Notes under the pieces: model-generated
Seen by the model: the letters and a program-made list of their open reading frames with translations, nothing else
The model's database searches: none
What the model was told of the DNA's origin: nothing
NCBI GenBank assembly: GCA_007693485.1
Contig: REDM01000165.1
Span: forward strand, 1 to 39,203
Direction: 5' to 3'
Origin: Spirochaetaceae bacterium
GTDB lineage: Bacteria; Spirochaetota; Spirochaetia; DSM-27196; PWMO01
Length of the DNA stretch: 39,203 nt
Program-made: the position numbers and the translations under genes
In this document: piece by piece, positions 1 through 7,632 of the stretch
How the letters are laid out: every line of letters starts with the position of its first letter
Numbering within the stretch: position 1 is the stretch's first letter

Positions 1-436
1 ACCGACCATCCCGATGGCGTGGTGGACGCGCGGACGGAATCGGTGGCGGCTCCGGTGGCTCGGGCAGCCGGCGTTCTGACGCCCCGGTTGATTGCCTTCG
101 ACGACTCGCGCACCCTGGTAGACCGGCCGTTCTCGCTGTGGGAACGCGTGCATTGAGGACGTCATCGAGACGCGATTCATCCACGGCGACATCCATCCAA
201 TGAACGTCATGTGCTCGTCCGCCGGCGAGCTACTGGCCATCATCGATTGGGGTGACGCGGGCTGGGGTGATCCGTTCCTGGATTTCGCGGGGATTCCGTT
301 CGACCATATTCCCGCCGCGCTGGAGGGATACGAAGCCGAGGCGCCTGGACTGTTGGGCAGAAATCCCGACCTCCGTGTCGCGTGGAATAGACTGCTCGAC
401 GCCATTGACGGACTCTTCGAAACCTCCGCGCCGTGA
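1..436 (+). pseudogene. Broken APH-family phosphotransferase
   Basis: Remnant of an aminoglycoside/macrolide-type phosphotransferase. The first piece reads in frame 1 from the window edge (AGVLTPRLIAFDDSRTLVD, ending FSLWERVH) and stops at TGA near base 153. The second piece reads in frame 2 from about base 155 (ETRFIHGDIHPMNVM) and runs to the TGA at 434-436. The HGDIHPMN stretch is the catalytic-loop motif and IIDWGDAGWGDPFLDFA is the metal-binding DxD/G-type loop of the APH fold. In intact relatives several dozen residues separate the ERVHG-like segment from the HGD motif. Here they are almost adjacent and in different frames, so an internal deletion with frame change is the simplest reading. 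The 78-aa ORF from 200 is only the C-terminal piece. The family is confident; the original substrate is unknown. Confidence 0.75.
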
Positions 437-549
437 TCGGGTTGATGCGCCGGGCCGGACTACGTGATCCGCGCAATAATCATTCCCCACCAGACATACC
501 TGTTGATTTTTCGGTAGCGCATGATGGCGTTCCGTAGTACATCAATGGC

Positions 550-1611
550 ATGATCAGTTCAGTGATACCACCCACCGTTGATTCCGCCGAGTTGTATCGG
601 GCTCTCTGTGATCGCGACCCGAGTTACCTCGGAACGTTTGTTGCCGGGGTGAAGACCACCGGGATCTTTTGTCTGCCGACCTGCCGTGCGCGCAAACCCA
701 AAGCGGAGAACGTGGAGTTCTTCGAAGACGCGGGTGCTGCCCTTCTATCGGGGTATCGCCCCTGCAAGATCTGCCGGCCGACCGAGCAGCTGATACCGGC
801 GCCCGATGAAGTAACACGAGCAATGCAGCTGCTGCAGCGTAGCGACGCCCCGCGCATTCGCGACCAGGACCTTCGAGCAGCCGGTTTGCACCCGGAGACG
901 GTTCGTCGCCATTTCAAACGGGTCTACCACATGACGTTTCACGCCTACCAGCGGATGCTCCGGCTGAACGCGGCCTATCGGGCCCTGCAGCGCGGCGAAG
1001 GCGTGCTGGAGGCCGGACTCGAAGGGAAGTACGACTCCTCAAGCGGCTTCTATCGCGCGTACGAGCGGGTGATGCGCCAGACCCCGGCGGCCGGGTCGCG
1101 TGCCCGGGTCATCACCCTCAGCCATATCGACACGCCGCTTGGTCCCATGATCGCCGGCGCAACCGACGAGAGCCTCTGCCTGCTCGAGTTCACCGATCGG
1201 CGGATGCTCGAAACGCAGCTCGACACCCTCGTGAAGCGGCTCGATGCGCGCTTCCTCTACGGGACCCATCGCGTCATCGAGCAGGTTCGCGACGAGCTCG
1301 CCGCCTACTTTGCCGGCAATCTGCGTGAGTTTACCGTGCCCCTCCTCACGCCCGGCACGCCGTTCCAGAATCTGGTCTGGCAGCAGCTGCAGGGGATTCC
1401 CTACGCCTCCACCCGCAGCTACGCAGAGCAGGCGCGAGCGATCGGCAGACCGAGTGCGGTGAGAGCGGTGGCGGCGGCAAACGGCCACAATCGAGTCGCC
1501 ATTGTGATACCGTGCCACCGGGTGGTCGGCTCCGACGGATCGATGACCGGCTACGGCGGCGGAATCGCCCGCAAGAAATGGCTGCTCGCCCATGAGCGAG
1601 GACGCGGGTGA
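550..1611 (+). CDS. ada: Ada: methylphosphotriester/O6-methylguanine repair and transcriptional activator
   Basis: Suicidal methyl-transfer protein of the adaptive response to DNA alkylation, 353 aa, the usual length for bifunctional Ada. The N-terminal zinc domain carries four cysteines (FCLPTC near 40-45 and CKIC at 72-75); in the family one of these accepts methyl groups from phosphotriesters and turns the protein into an activator. An AraC-type helix-turn-helix follows at about 85-180. The C-terminal methyltransferase domain ends with the acceptor motif IPCHRVV (Cys322) and the SMTGYGGG loop, then KKWLL. All key residues are present, so it should be functional. The ATG at 550 has no clear Shine-Dalgarno sequence. 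It sits between an APH remnant and an IS element, so its neighbours say nothing about its role. Confidence 0.95.
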   Translation: MISSVIPPTVDSAELYRALCDRDPSYLGTFVAGVKTTGIFCLPTCRARKPKAENVEFFEDAGAALLSGYRPCKICRPTEQLIPAPDEVTRAMQLLQRSDAPRIRDQDLRAAGLHPETVRRHFKRVYHMTFHAYQRMLRLNAAYRALQRGEGVLEAGLEGKYDSSSGFYRAYERVMRQTPAAGSRARVITLSHIDTPLGPMIAGATDESLCLLEFTDRRMLETQLDTLVKRLDARFLYGTHRVIEQVRDELAAYFAGNLREFTVPLLTPGTPFQNLVWQQLQGIPYASTRSYAEQARAIGRPSAVRAVAAANGHNRVAIVIPCHRVVGSDGSMTGYGGGIARKKWLLAHERGRG

Positions 1612-1674
1612 ATAGTCTCACGAGACTCGACACAGTGGTCCGAGAGCGGTAATCCGCCATCAGGAGGAAGTGGA

Positions 1675-1700
1675 ATGAGTGCTACGGCAGCTGAAGCTCC
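1675..1700 (+). pseudogene. Possible 5' stub of a gene cut by the IS element
   Basis: A strong Shine-Dalgarno sequence (AGGAGG) stands about 7 bases before an ATG that opens MSATAAEAP. The reading then enters DNA that belongs to the insertion sequence. The long 288-aa plus-strand ORF from this ATG is the antisense of the transposase and is not a gene. The start signal could belong to a gene of the type I restriction locus whose last part survives on the other side of the IS. That link is inference; nine residues are too few to identify the gene. Confidence 0.35.
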
Positions 1701-1713
1701 TGAACCCGGCCTG

Positions 1714-2553
1714 TTAGGCCGGATCTCTAACATTTTCCGTGTCCAGTGTTCTGGGGAAGATCTCTTCGAACTGCACCGGAGACAACCCGCCGAGGTGCTC
1801 ATGGCGGCGCCTTCGGTTGTAGAAGGCCTCGATGTAGTTGAACACATCGGCGCGTGCTTCGGCGACTGTTCGATACGTCCGTCGCCTGACACGCTCCTTC
1901 TTCAGGCTTGCGAAGAACGATTCCATCGCCGCGTTGTCGCAGGCGTTACCGCGACGACTCATGCTGCGGACGAGGTTGTGCTCGGCGCAGAACCGGATCC
2001 AGTCATCGATAGCGTACTGGGAACCCTGGTCCGAATGGATGAGCACCGCATGCTTCGGTCGCCTGTGCCAGATGGCTGCGAGCAGCGCCTGCAGCACGAG
2101 GTCGCGGTGCATTGTTCGCTGCATCGACCGTCCGATGATTCTCCTCGAGGCGAGGTCCATCACTGCCGCCAGATAGAGCCATCCTTCCCACGTACGGATG
2201 CAGGTGATGTCGGTGACCCAAGCGGTGTCGAGCTCTTTGCGACTGAACTGCCGATCGAGGATATTCGATTCGCCCCTCTGCGGTGTCGCGTACGAATCGT
2301 TGCGACGTTTACGCGGCGAGACAGCAGATATTCCACTCTGCCGCATGAGCTTCGCCACGCGGTTCTTACCCTATCTCTCACCGACCTCTCGCAGGTCGAG
2401 GAAGATTCTCGGGCTGCCGTAGACACCGTCACGCTCGTTCCAGAAGTGGCGAATCTGCTCGACCAGCCGTTCGCTCTCCAGGGCACGTCGAAACAGAGGA
2501 TTCTTCAGCCACGCGTAGAAGCCGCTGCGGTGGATTCCTAGCACGCGACACAT
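1714..2553 (-). pseudogene. IS3-family transposase OrfB with in-frame amber stop
   Basis: DDE transposase of the IS3 family, interrupted once. The 5' part (2553 down to 2374, 60 aa) starts MCRVLGIHRSGFYAWL and has the YGSPRI motif typical of the HTH_21 segment. It stops at TAG (2371-2373, minus strand). The same frame continues as GKNRVAKLMRQSG and then the complete rve catalytic core: WVTDITCI (first D), HSDQGSQY (second D) and NAAMESFFASLKKE (E), ending at TAA 1714-1716. Both halves share one frame, so this is a nonsense change and not a frameshift. The ORF track lists the 3' half from an internal ATG at 2358. All catalytic acidic residues are intact. Confidence 0.88.
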
Positions 2554-2589
2554 CGTCGTTCCTCGAAACTCACTCAGTCCGATGATCGT

Positions 2590-2889
2590 TCACGAAGGCG
2601 TACCTCGCTCCGACTCCTTCGCGAAGTACGCCGCGGCTATTCGCAGGATATCTCTTTCTTCCTGCGCTCGCTTCAGCTCAAGCTTCAGCCGCGAATTCTC
2701 GGCCGCCAGATCCGCCGAACCGCTCGACTCCTCGCCCTGCCGTCGAGCACGCTTCACCCACTGGTAGAGGCTGTGCTCCGACACGCCAATGCGTTTAGCC
2801 ACCTCGCGGACGCCGTAACCGCGATCGATGACCTGTGCGACCGCTTCGGCCTTGAACTCGCCCGAATACCGGGTTCCCGGTCCTCCCAT
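2590..2889 (-). CDS. IS3-family OrfA (transposase DNA-binding subunit)
   Basis: A 99-aa protein with the HTH_Tnp_1 layout: a basic start (GTRYSGEFKAEAVAQVIDRG), a helix-turn-helix (VREVAKRIGVSEHSLYQWVK), and then a leucine-rich heptad stretch (AAENSRLKLELKRAQEERDIL) that in this family makes the zipper. In IS3 elements OrfA binds the ends, and a -1 frameshift fuses it to OrfB. Here OrfA ends at 2590 and the OrfB ATG is at 2553, so there is a 36-base gap. OrfA itself looks intact; only OrfB is interrupted. Confidence 0.9.
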   Translation of the reverse strand: MGGPGTRYSGEFKAEAVAQVIDRGYGVREVAKRIGVSEHSLYQWVKRARRQGEESSGSADLAAENSRLKLELKRAQEERDILRIAAAYFAKESERGTPS

Positions 2890-2952
2890 GCAAACACCTT
2901 CCTTTGTCTCCTTTCGAGACTATCAGGTGTCCCCGGTTTTGGGGGAGTTCCA

Positions 2953-3679
2953 CCTGAAGGCACACGGGCTGCTGCAGGCCTACTCGCGCACCAACCGTAT
3001 CCTGAACTCGGTCAAGACCTACGGCAATGTTGTCTCGTTTCGCAACCTCGAGCAGGCCACCAACGACGCCCTCGCCCTCTTCGGCAACCGCGACGCCCGG
3101 GGCATCGTGCTGCTGAAGCCCTACGCCGAGTACCACGCCGAGTATCGCAGCGCGTCGGAGACGGAGAGAGAGCGTATCAACGACGACGTGGTGTTTGAGA
3201 TCGAACTGATCAAGCAGGTGGAGGTCAACGTCGATTACATCCTGATGCTGGTCGAAGCCTACCTGAAGACCAAGGGCAGCGGCCGCGACCGGGAGGTCCG
3301 CGCAAATATTGAACGCGCGATTGACTCGTGCCCGAGCCTTCGCAACAAGAAGGACCTGATCGAGCAGTTCGTGGACTCGGTATCAACCCGGGGCAGGGTG
3401 GACACCCAGTGGCAGGACTTCGTCCTCGCTCGCAAGGCAGGAGAGCTCGAGCGCATCATAGAGGAAGAGAACCTCAACGCCGCGGAAACCCGCGCTTTCA
3501 TCGAAAACGCCTTCCGCGACGGCGCCATCCCCACCGCCGGCACCGCCGTCACCCGCATCCTGCCGCCCGCCTCACGCTTCTCCCGCGACAACGACCACGG
3601 CCGCAAGAAACAGAGCGGCCGCTGCCGCGACCGCCTCGCCGCCTTCTTCGACCGCTACGCGAGGCTGGCTTCGTCGTGA
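2953..3679 (+). pseudogene. hsdR: Type I restriction endonuclease R subunit, C-terminal remnant
   Basis: The frame open from inside the IS becomes recognisable right after the IS end: LLQAYSRTNRILNSVKTYGN, then ATNDALALFGNRDARGIVLLK, as in the C-terminal helical part of HsdR proteins. About 240 residues remain of a protein usually around 1,000. The endonuclease domain and the two RecA-like translocase domains are missing. The ATG at 2828 used by the ORF track lies within the IS, so no native start survives. The natural TGA is kept at 3677-3679. No hsdM or hsdS is seen in the window. The restriction activity is lost; a fused product made from an IS promoter is possible but unsupported. Confidence 0.82.
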
Positions 3680-3720
3680 GGGGCAACGCGATTGTCTGGG
3701 GGATTGCACTTCTCGAACTA

Positions 3721-3945
3721 CTAGCGACCCGCCTCGAGCTTCTGAGCCAGCCAGACTTTGATAACCGACTGCCGTGTCACGCCCAGTCTTCGCGCTTCAC
3801 GGTCGAGCGATTCCACCATCCAAACCGGAAAGTCCACGTTCACCCGCTTGATCTCCTGGTTCGGACGGCGCCCCGACTCCAGATCGAGGTACTCAGAGAT
3901 ATCGTCGCCATCATCGAATGCCTTGTCAAAATCCTCAGCCTTCAT
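3721..3945 (-). CDS. brnA: BrnA-family antitoxin
   Basis: A 74-aa protein with an acidic N-terminal half (DFDKAFDDGDDISEYLDLES) and a C-terminal ribbon-helix-helix-type segment (NVDFPVWMVESLDREARRLG, then TRQSVIKVWLAQKLE), the pattern seen in BrnA/CopG antitoxins. In the family it binds BrnT, neutralises it, and with it represses the shared promoter. It overlaps the 3' end of brnT by 11 bases, which suggests translational coupling, and the toxin-first order is usual for BrnTA. It lies just behind the hsdR remnant in the opposite orientation. Confidence 0.85.
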   Translation of the reverse strand: MKAEDFDKAFDDGDDISEYLDLESGRRPNQEIKRVNVDFPVWMVESLDREARRLGVTRQSVIKVWLAQKLEAGR

Positions 3946-4195
3946 ACAACTCTATCTCCGTAGTCCGCGAGCGTCGTACCGAAATCAGCCGAACCCTCTT
4001 GTCTCGATATGTTATCACGGCGGCCCAATGCTTCGCCCCAATGCAGCCCACCACCAGGAACCGTGACTCCTGCTCAGTCTTCGCCGGGATCTCGAGCAGA
4101 TCCGGATCGTCCCACAGCAACTGAGCCTCGTCGAAGTCGATCCCGTGCTTGTTTCGGTTGATCTCACTTTTGAAGGAATCGAACTCGAACTCCAT
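3935..4195 (-). CDS. brnT: BrnT-family ribonuclease toxin
   Basis: An 86-aa protein with the BrnT signature: an F/W-rich start, NRNKHGIDFDEAQLLWDDP, a central RFLVVGCIG strand, and a C-terminal VRLISVRRSRTTEIELYE segment with the conserved R..R pattern. BrnT is a small RelE-fold RNase that blocks translation and is held by BrnA. All recognisable family motifs are present, so it is probably active. The ATG at 4193-4195 has no Shine-Dalgarno sequence but lies about 5 bases from the predicted transcription start, so the mRNA may be leaderless. Its promoter overlaps a perfect inverted repeat that could be the BrnA operator. Confidence 0.88.
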   Translation of the reverse strand: MEFEFDSFKSEINRNKHGIDFDEAQLLWDDPDLLEIPAKTEQESRFLVVGCIGAKHWAAVITYRDKRVRLISVRRSRTTEIELYEG

Positions 4196-4196
4196 C

Positions 4197-4233
4197 GAGT
4201 ATAATTATTATACTCCACTGTTGCAGCTGTCAA
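4197..4233 (-). promoter_or_regulatory. brnTA promoter with overlapping inverted-repeat operator
   Basis: On the minus strand a consensus -35 TTGACA (4228-4233) and a consensus -10 TATAAT (4207-4212) are separated by 15 bases. The -10 lies within a perfect 9-bp inverted repeat with a 1-base centre (GAGTATAAT and ATTATACTC, 4197-4215). This arrangement suits autorepression by the BrnT-BrnA complex. Transcription would begin near base 4200, about five bases before the brnT ATG. The motifs are seen directly; operator function is inference. Confidence 0.65.
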
Positions 4234-4279
4234 CAACAACTTCCGGCCGGCCACGCAGCATTCGCCACCCCCTTCCCCC

Positions 4280-6889
4280 TCACCGCGCCAGCCGCCGGCT
4301 GATCGCCTTCTCCGCCTCAACCAGCAGAAACGCGACCACGCCCGCGACGACAATCCCGGCCCAGTACACGGCCGGGATGGGGGCGGTGCCAAACAGGGTG
4401 TTCATGAACGGCAGATAGGTAGACCCAAGCTGCAGCAGCACCAGAACCCCGGTCAGGCCGAAGGCGAGTCGATTCTCGAATATGCGGGAACTGATGCTGG
4501 TCTCATACAGCTTGCGGCAGGTGAACAGATAGAAGGTGTGTGCAATCACCAGCATGTTTACCGCCGTGGTGCGGGCAACAGCCAGATCGCTTCCTTCCAT
4601 ACCCGCCTCGTAGAGCAGTGCGAAGGCGGCAAAGGTCAGTCCACCGCTCAAGAGTGAGACAAACACCACTCGGCGGAAGAAGCCGGCACCCAGGATGGGC
4701 TCGTCGGGGGCTCGCGGCGGGCGCTGCATCACCTTGCGCTCCATCGGCTCGACGGTAAGGGCGAGTGCCAGCGTGACCGCCGAGACCATGTTCACCCACA
4801 GCACCTGGACCGGGCTGATTGGCAAGGTGAGTCCAAGCAGCAGCGCGACGATGATAACCGAGGCCTCCGCGCCGTTTGCCGGCAGCAGGTAGAGGATGGT
4901 CTTTCGGATATTGTCGTAGATGGTTCGACCCTCTTCCACCGCATGCACAATGCTCGCGAAGTTGTCGTCGGCGAGCACCATCTCGGCCGCTTCCTTGGTG
5001 ACCTCGGTCCCCTTGATGCCCATCGCGATACCGATGTCGGAACGTTTGAGGGCGGGAGCATCGTTCACCCCGTCACCGGTCATGGCAACGAGGTTTCCGC
5101 GCTGCTGCAGCGCCTTTACCAGTCGCAGCTTGTGCTCCGGGCTGGTCCGCGCGAAAACGCTGTGCGTCTTCACGCAATCGAGAAGCGCCTCGTCGTCCAT
5201 GGATTCGATATCACTGCCGGTTACCGGCTCTTCGCTCGACTCGATCCCGAGCTTCTCGGCAATTGCGCCCGCGGTAATCGCATGGTCTCCGGTGATCATC
5301 ATGACCCGGATACCGGCTTCGTGGCACTCCGCAATGGCCTGAACGACTTCGTCCCGCGGCGGGTCGATGATCCCGACCAACCCGAGCAGGGTGAACCCCT
5401 CCTGGAGATCATCGTGGCCGATGGAATCGGTTGATTCGGACTCTTCCCGAACTGCAAGCGCCAGAACCCGTTCACCGCGTCCGGCTATGACATCAACGCG
5501 CTCCTGCCAGCTCTCTCGGTCGAGATCCTCGCTGTCCGAACCCTTCATCTGTGAGGAACAGCGGTCGAGCACCCGTTCCGGCGCCCCCTTCAGATAGATC
5601 CGGCGCCCTTCGTCGGTCTCGTTCAGGGTTGCCATGTACTTGTGCTCCGACTCGAAGGGGAGCGAGTCGATGCGATCCGGGTTCCACTGTGCAAGTCCGC
5701 CCTTGTGGGCGAGCGTGATGAGGGCTCCCTCGGTGGGAGTTCCTTCGACGCTCCACCTGCCCTCCTCTTCTTCTTCGATGCGGCTCTCGTTGCACGCCTT
5801 GCCGCAGCGCAGTAGTTCCATTACGGAAGCCGGCAAATCTGTGTCACCGTCGGCGGGGCGCACCGAGACCGCAGTCATCTCGTTTCGAGTCAGGGTGCCT
5901 GTCTTGTCGGAGCAGATGACGCTTACCGAACCGAGCGTCTCAACCGACGGGAGCTTTCGAATAATCGCGTTGCGCCGTGCCATCCGCTGAACGCCCAGGG
6001 CGAGTGTAATCGTCAGGATGGCGGGAAGCCCTTCGGGAATCGAAGCTACGACAATGCTGATGGCCGCGAGAAACATCTCCTCGAGCTCAAAACCCTGCAC
6101 CAGGTAACCAAAGGCAAAAAATCCGCCGGCGAGGGCCAGAATGACTACGGAGAGAATGGCCCCAAACCGATCGATCTTCTGGATGAGCGGAGTGGTCTTT
6201 TCGGCCGCCTCCGAGATCATGGTGTTGATCTTTCCGAGCTCGGTCTCGGCGCCGGTGGCGACCACAATCCCCTGCGCTTCCCCGTAGGTGACAGTGGTGC
6301 CGGAAAATCCGAGGCACTTCCGGTCACCAAGCGCAGCATCCTCGTCAACGCTGTCGGTGTGCTTCTCAACGCCCTCCGACTCACCGGTCAGTGCCGCTTC
6401 CTCCACACGCAAACTTTTCACCCGCACGAAGCGCAGATCGGCGGGAATCCGGTCGCCGGACTTCACGCTCACCAGGTCTCCCGGCACCAGCTGCTCGGCG
6501 TCCACGGTTTGCCGCTCCCCATCCCGGGTTACGGCGGCCTCAAGCGAGAGCATACCCTTGATGCTCTCGAGCGCCTTTTCGGCTTTGCCCTCCTGTATGA
6601 AACTGACGGTGACGTTGATCAGCACCACTGCCGCAATAACAATCGCCTCGATCCACTCTCCAAGAAATCCGGCAATCACGGCCGCCGCGATCAGGAGATA
6701 GATCAACACGTTGTGGAACTGCGAGAGAAACCGCACCAGCGGCCCGCGCTTCTTTTTTTCGGGAAGCCGGTTCGGTCCGTGCTCTTCAAGCCGCCGTTCG
6801 GCCGCCTGCGTGGAAAGACCGGACCTCTGATCAGTCTCAAGGTCGCTGGTGATGGTCTCGATGTCGCTGGTGTGCCAGTTCGTGCTCAT
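4280..6889 (-). CDS. P2-type cation-transporting ATPase
   Basis: ATP-driven cation pump of the Ca2+-ATPase-like P2 group, 869 aa from the ATG at 6889. That start is preferred because CGGAG precedes it; the ORF-track start at 6922 adds 11 unlikely residues. Domain order is the N-terminal cation_ATPase_N ([16 protein letters not shown]), the actuator with TGES, M4 with ASIPEGLPA, phosphorylation site CSDKTGTLT (Asp328), the nucleotide domain with KGAPERV, the hinge [10 protein letters not shown] and [11 protein letters not shown], then the C-terminal helices. M5 keeps NGAE, matching the Asn/Glu ligand pair of SERCA. M6 reads [16 protein letters not shown], whereas SERCA has NLVTD, so a key Asp ligand is Ala. 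Calcium specificity should therefore not be assumed. The gene is monocistronic. Confidence 0.93.
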   Translation of the reverse strand: MSTNWHTSDIETITSDLETDQRSGLSTQAAERRLEEHGPNRLPEKKKRGPLVRFLSQFHNVLIYLLIAAAVIAGFLGEWIEAIVIAAVVLINVTVSFIQEGKAEKALESIKGMLSLEAAVTRDGERQTVDAEQLVPGDLVSVKSGDRIPADLRFVRVKSLRVEEAALTGESEGVEKHTDSVDEDAALGDRKCLGFSGTTVTYGEAQGIVVATGAETELGKINTMISEAAEKTTPLIQKIDRFGAILSVVILALAGGFFAFGYLVQGFELEEMFLAAISIVVASIPEGLPAILTITLALGVQRMARRNAIIRKLPSVETLGSVSVICSDKTGTLTRNEMTAVSVRPADGDTDLPASVMELLRCGKACNESRIEEEEEGRWSVEGTPTEGALITLAHKGGLAQWNPDRIDSLPFESEHKYMATLNETDEGRRIYLKGAPERVLDRCSSQMKGSDSEDLDRESWQERVDVIAGRGERVLALAVREESESTDSIGHDDLQEGFTLLGLVGIIDPPRDEVVQAIAECHEAGIRVMMITGDHAITAGAIAEKLGIESSEEPVTGSDIESMDDEALLDCVKTHSVFARTSPEHKLRLVKALQQRGNLVAMTGDGVNDAPALKRSDIGIAMGIKGTEVTKEAAEMVLADDNFASIVHAVEEGRTIYDNIRKTILYLLPANGAEASVIIVALLLGLTLPISPVQVLWVNMVSAVTLALALTVEPMERKVMQRPPRAPDEPILGAGFFRRVVFVSLLSGGLTFAAFALLYEAGMEGSDLAVARTTAVNMLVIAHTFYLFTCRKLYETSISSRIFENRLAFGLTGVLVLLQLGSTYLPFMNTLFGTAPIPAVYWAGIVVAGVVAFLLVEAEKAISRRLAR

Positions 6890-7010
6890 TGCAAAACTCC
6901 GTAGCGTGGACAGTGGTACCACGACGATACGAAGATACGGCGGACAGGTCCAGTGAGGCGGCGGGAGACGTGTGACAGGCAGGCAAACTCTGTTCTCATC
7001 CGCTCAACTC

Positions 7011-7045
7011 TTGCGTGTCGCTACGCCGCCGGTTATACTATCGGT
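7011..7045 (+). promoter_or_regulatory. Promoter of the antitoxin-mazF pair
   Basis: TTGCGT (7011-7016) and TATACT (7034-7039) are separated by 17 bases. The expected transcription start falls on or next to the A of the ATG at 7046, and no Shine-Dalgarno sequence precedes that ATG. The antitoxin mRNA is therefore probably leaderless. Based on motif and spacing only. Confidence 0.55.
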
Positions 7046-7282
7046 ATGAAGACCGCCGTATCGATTCCAGATTCTGTATTCGCGAAGACCGACCGGTACG
7101 CTCAACACGTGAAGAAGTCGAGAAGCCAGATCGTTTCCGAAGCCTTACGCGAGTATCTAGCCCGCCACGCTCCCGATGAAGTAACCGACGCGATGGACCA
7201 TGCGATTGATACGATCGGCGATCAGCGCGATCCGTTCGTAACCAGATCTGGTGATCAAATCCTGAGTCGCCAGGAATGGTGA
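7046..7282 (+). CDS. Ribbon-helix-helix antitoxin of a MazF toxin
   Basis: A 78-aa protein starting MKTAVSIPDSVFAKTDRYAQ, followed by KKSRSQIVSEALREYLARH, the beta-strand/helix/helix pattern of CopG-type RHH DNA-binding proteins. The acidic C-terminal tail (DEVTDAMDHAIDTIGDQ) would be the toxin-binding part. The ORF track begins 31 codons earlier. The ATG at 7046 is preferred because the conserved domain starts there and the promoter -10 ends just before it. It overlaps the toxin gene by 7 bases (ATGGTGA), the usual coupling of such pairs. In the family the antitoxin represses its own operon. It resembles the RHH antitoxins paired with MazF and is unlike AbrB-fold MazE. Confidence 0.87.
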   Translation: MKTAVSIPDSVFAKTDRYAQHVKKSRSQIVSEALREYLARHAPDEVTDAMDHAIDTIGDQRDPFVTRSGDQILSRQEW

Positions 7283-7620
7283 TATCTCAAGGCGAAGTAT
7301 GGTGGGCAGATCTTGCGGAGCCGGTCGGTTCCAGCGCCGGTTTCAGGCGACCTGTGGTTGTCGTCCAAGGCGATAGTATCAACCGGAGTCGTATTTCGAC
7401 CGTGGTCTGCGTGCCACTTACGTCCAATCTCGGGTGGTCTCGTGCTCCCGGAAACGTGGAGCTCTGGTCCCACACCACCGGACTTCAAAAAGACTCGGTG
7501 GCCAATGCGTCGCAAATAATCACCGTCGACCGGGTACAACTCACAGAACGCACCGGGAAGCTCCCCCACCCTAAGGTACAGCTGATTCTCGCGGGCATCG
7601 ATACAATTCTCGGCAGGTGA
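7276..7620 (+). CDS. mazF: MazF/PemK-family endoribonuclease toxin
   Basis: A 114-aa protein with the MazF signature: GEVWWADLAEPVGSSAGFRR with the GS..G loop, PVVVVQGDSINRSRISTVVC, the TSN region, then KDSVANASQIITVDRVQL and a final ILAGIDTILG. MazF toxins cleave mRNA at short sequence motifs. The start overlaps the antitoxin stop. The conserved N-terminal loop Arg and the later Ser/Thr region are present, so the protein is probably active. It is the second toxin-antitoxin pair within 4 kb. The target sequence cannot be read from the protein. Confidence 0.92.
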   Translation: MVISQGEVWWADLAEPVGSSAGFRRPVVVVQGDSINRSRISTVVCVPLTSNLGWSRAPGNVELWSHTTGLQKDSVANASQIITVDRVQLTERTGKLPHPKVQLILAGIDTILGR

Positions 7621-7632
7621 TCGCCCGGCTCG

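Larger units (their letters stand above)
1701..2952 (-). mobile_element. IS3-family insertion sequence, probably inactive
   Basis: A two-ORF IS on the minus strand, about 1.25 kb, as usual for IS3 elements. orfA is a helix-turn-helix/leucine-zipper protein and orfB a DDE integrase-type transposase. The right end is likely at TGGAACTCCCCC (minus strand, from 2952), because the flanking type I restriction subunit begins there. The left end is less clear: TGAACCCGGCC from 1701 shows only loose resemblance to the right end. No target duplication is evident, which would fit a later deletion at one end. orfB carries an in-frame TAG, so the element is probably dead unless the stop is read through. 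A GC-rich hairpin (CCGGCCT-GTT-AGGCCGG) lies at 1706-1722. Confidence 0.8.

Noticed and set aside
1675-2541. 288-aa plus-strand ORF with good ribosome site
   Set aside because: It is antisense to the IS3 transposase; only the first nine codons precede the IS.
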